Under the pieces are notes generated by a model that did not search any database, was not told the origin of the DNA, and was given only the letters and a program-made list of their open reading frames with translations. A stretch of DNA of 64,000 bases from Phalacrocorax aristotelis (lineage: Eukaryota > Chordata > Aves > Suliformes > Phalacrocoracidae): assembly GCF_949628215.1 (NCBI RefSeq), contig NC_134288.1:4278001-4342000 (forward strand). The letters run 5' to 3'. The position numbers and the translations under genes were made by a program. Positions 61,703-64,000 of the stretch are shown piece after piece. Within the stretch, counting starts at the first letter, position 1, and each line of letters begins with the position of its first letter.

Positions 61703-63571
61703 CTGCAAAGACAGACAGGGCACAGGGGGGTTAGAGGGGTTGGGCACCCCATCCCCTGCCATGCCGGGACACCCCCGGGGGCACCCTGCCTCGTTACCTC
61801 GCTAGCTATGGCCGAGATGAGGTCGGGGTCCCGCAGGGCTGCGTCCTTACTCCCCTGGCCGGGGGACGAGAGCTTGGGGTCCTCGCAGCTGCTCTGCTTG
61901 AGGACTTTCTTGTTCAAGACGCGGGAGATGTTTTCGGCTGGGTGGTGGGTGGCTGGGCTGGGGTGCTCAGCTTTCTTGCTGCCCTCCTCCCCGGTGGCCT
62001 CCTTCTTTTCTGTGGGGGCAGTGGGGCTCTGCGCCCGCCCGCAGACGTTCCTGAAGAACTCCTGCACGAGGCCATACTTAGGTGCTTCGGGCTTGGCCCG
62101 GCTGATCTCAGGGCAGCCTGGCTTCCAGATGGACTCGGTGCTGCCTGCGTGCTCCACCACACTGAACAAGCTGGACAAGCCGTCATTGATGTTGCTGAGG
62201 ACAGGGCTGTCGCGGGTGGTTGTAGAGCGGGCCCAGGCAGAGCCATTCTGCTTGCTCTGGTGCAGGTTCCAGAGGCTCCTGTCCTTGGAGGCATCCAGCT
62301 TGGAGGAAGACCTCCTCTGGAGCTTTGGAGAGCCATATTTTGGAGAGCAGCATGGCCGCTCGATCCTGGAGTGGACCTTATCCAGGGAGGAGGAGATCTG
62401 CTTGCTGCGCACGGACACAAGGGAGGAGCTGCGCGGGGACCAGCTCTTGCTGTGCACGCCACTGCCGCGTGGCAGGTCAGTCTGCAGGCCGACGCTGACC
62501 GTCTGGATGGTCTGCGTCCCCACGTGGGCCAGCCCCACGGTCTGGCTGGAGGCGCTTTTCACCTTCCTCTCCAGTGAGCTGGAGCGGATGGCCTGCCGCA
62601 CGCAGTTGGTGATCTCCTTCATGTCATCACTCATGTTGCCAGAGATCTCCAGGTCGTGCAGTGATGGGGGGAAGCGGGGCACCGGCGGCACCACGCTCTC
62701 CACCGTGCTGCCATCCAGCAGCTCCCGCTGCTGCTTGGAGAAGTTGCACAGCCACTGACTGTAGGTGCTCTCAGTGCTGGCTGACTCCTCTGGCTCCTTC
62801 GGCTTGGCCATGGTGAACAAGAAACCGGGTTCAATCATTATCTTCCCCTCCTTGTTGTGCACCAGAGGCGCCTCCAGCCGCCGCACCACCGGCGGGCTGT
62901 AGTAGATGCGGATCCCTGTCTTGTCAGGTGCTGTGTAGCTCCTCTGCATTTGCTTCTGGGCTGGGTCATGCCCAGAGAGGCTGCTTGCCCTCGAGTAGTC
63001 CCAGGAGGAGATGCCCAGCTTCTCCTTGGCCAGGCTGTCGGGGGCAGGTTGCTCAATATTCACATATGTACAGTTTGAGGGAGGAACACTGGTGCTATCC
63101 CGGATCCCGTTGGGCAGCAGCTGGGTGGCTGCAGATGCCTTTTTACCTCGGGAATGGTCACCCAACCCCGGTGTGGTCTTTCCAGGGAGGTAGGGAGAAC
63201 AGTCGAGCAAGCTTTCAAACTCTGACATGGAGGAAACGGACTTGGTCCTGTGGGGGGAGAGAGGACTGGGCTCACAAGGGGACAGGGCAAGCGGGCAGGG
63301 GGCAGCAGGAGGCACCCTGCTCCCACCCAGTGGGACCCTCCTGGGGACCCAGCCCTGCTCCTCATGGGAGCCCTTGGCCTCCAGGACAATCCTGGACCAT
63401 GGCTGCATCTTCCCCCAGCTGCCAAAGCTGCCAAGACCAGGGACAGCCCCCCACAGCCTCCTCCATGCCTTGGGGACCATGCAGGCACCAGCGCACTCAC
63501 CTTTTGAGGTTGGTTCCCTTGGCTTCTGCTTCAGAGATTGTCTCTTTGTCTGTGATTTTTTCATTGAGAGC
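61553..63571 (-). CDS. MTCL2: MTCL2/SOGA1 (microtubule crosslinking factor 2), 3' part
   Basis: Three exons, 63571-63501, 63247-61798 and 61702-61553, splice in frame to the C-terminal 556 residues; the 5' part lies beyond the window. Blocks typical of the SOGA/MTCL family are visible in order: a coiled-coil end (ALNEKITDKETISEAEAKG), KSVSSMSEFESLLDCSPYLP, QRSYTAPDKTGIRIYYSPP, GNMSDDMKEITNCVRQAI, VGTQTIQTVSVGLQTD, the basic SIERPCCSPKYGSPKLQRR-like microtubule-binding segment, SSLFSVVEHAGSTES, and the C-terminal SLTSCFARPSRS and RHSPSKCKLHP. Family members bind microtubules and organise them at the Golgi; MTCL2 was also named for suppression of glucose output and autophagy. The LLDCSPYLPG wording and the chromosome-20 neighbourhood favour MTCL2 over MTCL1 or MTCL3. 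A reading frame extending past the splice sites (to 63564 and 61486) includes intron. Confidence 0.87.
61798..63247 (-). CDS. MTCL2: MTCL2 large penultimate exon
   Basis: A 1450-base exon after CCCCACAG, encoding 483 residues plus one split codon. It carries the GTQT repeat region and the basic CCSPKYGSPKLQRR segment. It ends IASE before GTAACG, a weaker donor. Confidence 0.88.
63501..63571 (-). CDS. MTCL2: MTCL2 exon, third from end
   Basis: It runs from a TCCTAG acceptor to a GTGAGT donor and encodes ALNEKITDKETISEAEAKG and TNLK. An ATG inside it lies in another frame and is not the gene start. Confidence 0.85.
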
Positions 63572-63929
63572 CTAGGACACAGAAGAATGCTCTGGTTTCA
63601 GCAAGCACAGGACCAAAGCACACAATGGGCTGGAGCAGGGGCTGCACCTTCCCCATGCACCCAGGCCCAGGATCCCATTCCCAGGGCTACATAGGGCTCA
63701 CTGTGCCCACACCTATTTTAAATCAACTTTTTATTATCCCACTGAAGCCCTTGGGGTTCAGCCATGCTCTCCACCCTCTCATTCTCCCCAGTCCCTGGTG
63801 CTCCCTGTTGCAGCCTCATTTGCTGTTCAAGGAGGTGTTATTTGGGGTTCAGATGACCTCCCATCTAACCCTTAATATATACCTGAGCCCAGTGAACACC
63901 CTGAGAGGCCTCTGCCTTCCCTTGCCCAC

Positions 63930-64000
63930 CTCCTTCCAGTTGCTGCCATGCTTCTCCATTTCAGAGTGCTTCAATGCCCAAGGGTTGGCTCCCTTCTGCA
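63930..64000 (-). CDS. MTCL2: Candidate upstream MTCL2 exon, cut by window edge
   Basis: The frame reads HSEMEKHGSNWKE and ends in phase 0 at a GTGGGC donor, which would join in frame to ALNEKIT of the next exon across a 357-base intron. Its charged, helix-like sequence suits the coiled coil of this family. The acceptor may be the TGCAG at the very edge or lie outside. I cannot confirm it by homology. Confidence 0.4.

Noticed and set aside
60492-62758. Plus-strand open frames of 437 and 434 codons
   Set aside because: They lie antisense to the MTCL2 3' UTR and last coding exons; no domain is seen and their openness follows from the GC-rich complement of real codons.
61486-63564. Single-exon 692-residue MTCL2 frame
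   Set aside because: Its first part reads intron between 63500 and 63248 in a wrong frame, and its end reads through a splice donor at 61797; the spliced three-exon model restores conserved sequence on both sides.
1-64000. CRISPR arrays, tRNA or rRNA genes, endogenous retrovirus
   Set aside because: The repeats lack regular unique spacers, no cloverleaf with conserved A and B boxes was recognised, and no gag, pol or LTR structure was seen. A covariance-model and repeat-library search would be decisive.

Overview
The window is vertebrate nuclear DNA, almost certainly from a bird. It carries intron-containing animal genes with GT/AG splice sites and CpG-island promoters. It also holds several copies of the CR1 non-LTR retrotransposon, two of them with the usual bird-type 3' end. 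The genes are compact: glutathione synthetase fits in about 10 kb. A crocodilian or turtle cannot be excluded from the repeats alone. There is no prokaryotic, phage or CRISPR-like content, and I found no new biochemical system.

Layout: (1) 1-650, CpG island and promoter of GSS. (2) 350-10019, plus strand, complete GSS (glutathione synthetase): 12 coding exons that join into a 474-residue protein with the same length and active-site numbering as human. (3) 10020-12465, GSS 3' UTR and the gap between two convergent genes. (4) 46532-14165, minus strand, complete ACSS2 (cytosolic/nuclear acetyl-CoA synthetase): 18 coding exons, 683 residues, one 17.6-kb intron, and a CpG-island promoter at 46.2-46.8 kb with a CGG repeat. 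(5) 46.8-59 kb, gene-poor spacer with a CR1 reverse transcriptase remnant, an older CR1 fragment, several minisatellites and one possible orphan poly(A) site. (6) 59.0-63.57 kb, minus strand, the 3' end of a gene best matched to MTCL2/SOGA1: three coding exons giving the last 556 residues, plus about 2.5 kb of 3' UTR. A further upstream exon may touch the window edge.

The tail-to-tail GSS/ACSS2 pair is the arrangement known from human chromosome 20. ACSS2 makes acetyl-CoA from acetate in cytosol and nucleus, and GSS does the last step of glutathione synthesis; their adjacency is conserved synteny, not an operon. From memory, GGT7 lies upstream of ACSS2 in human, whereas here the next recognisable gene is MTCL2, so a rearrangement junction or gene loss may lie in the repeat-rich 47-59 kb spacer. 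Most long open frames outside the named exons are by-products of GC-rich DNA, tandem repeats or antisense of real exons.
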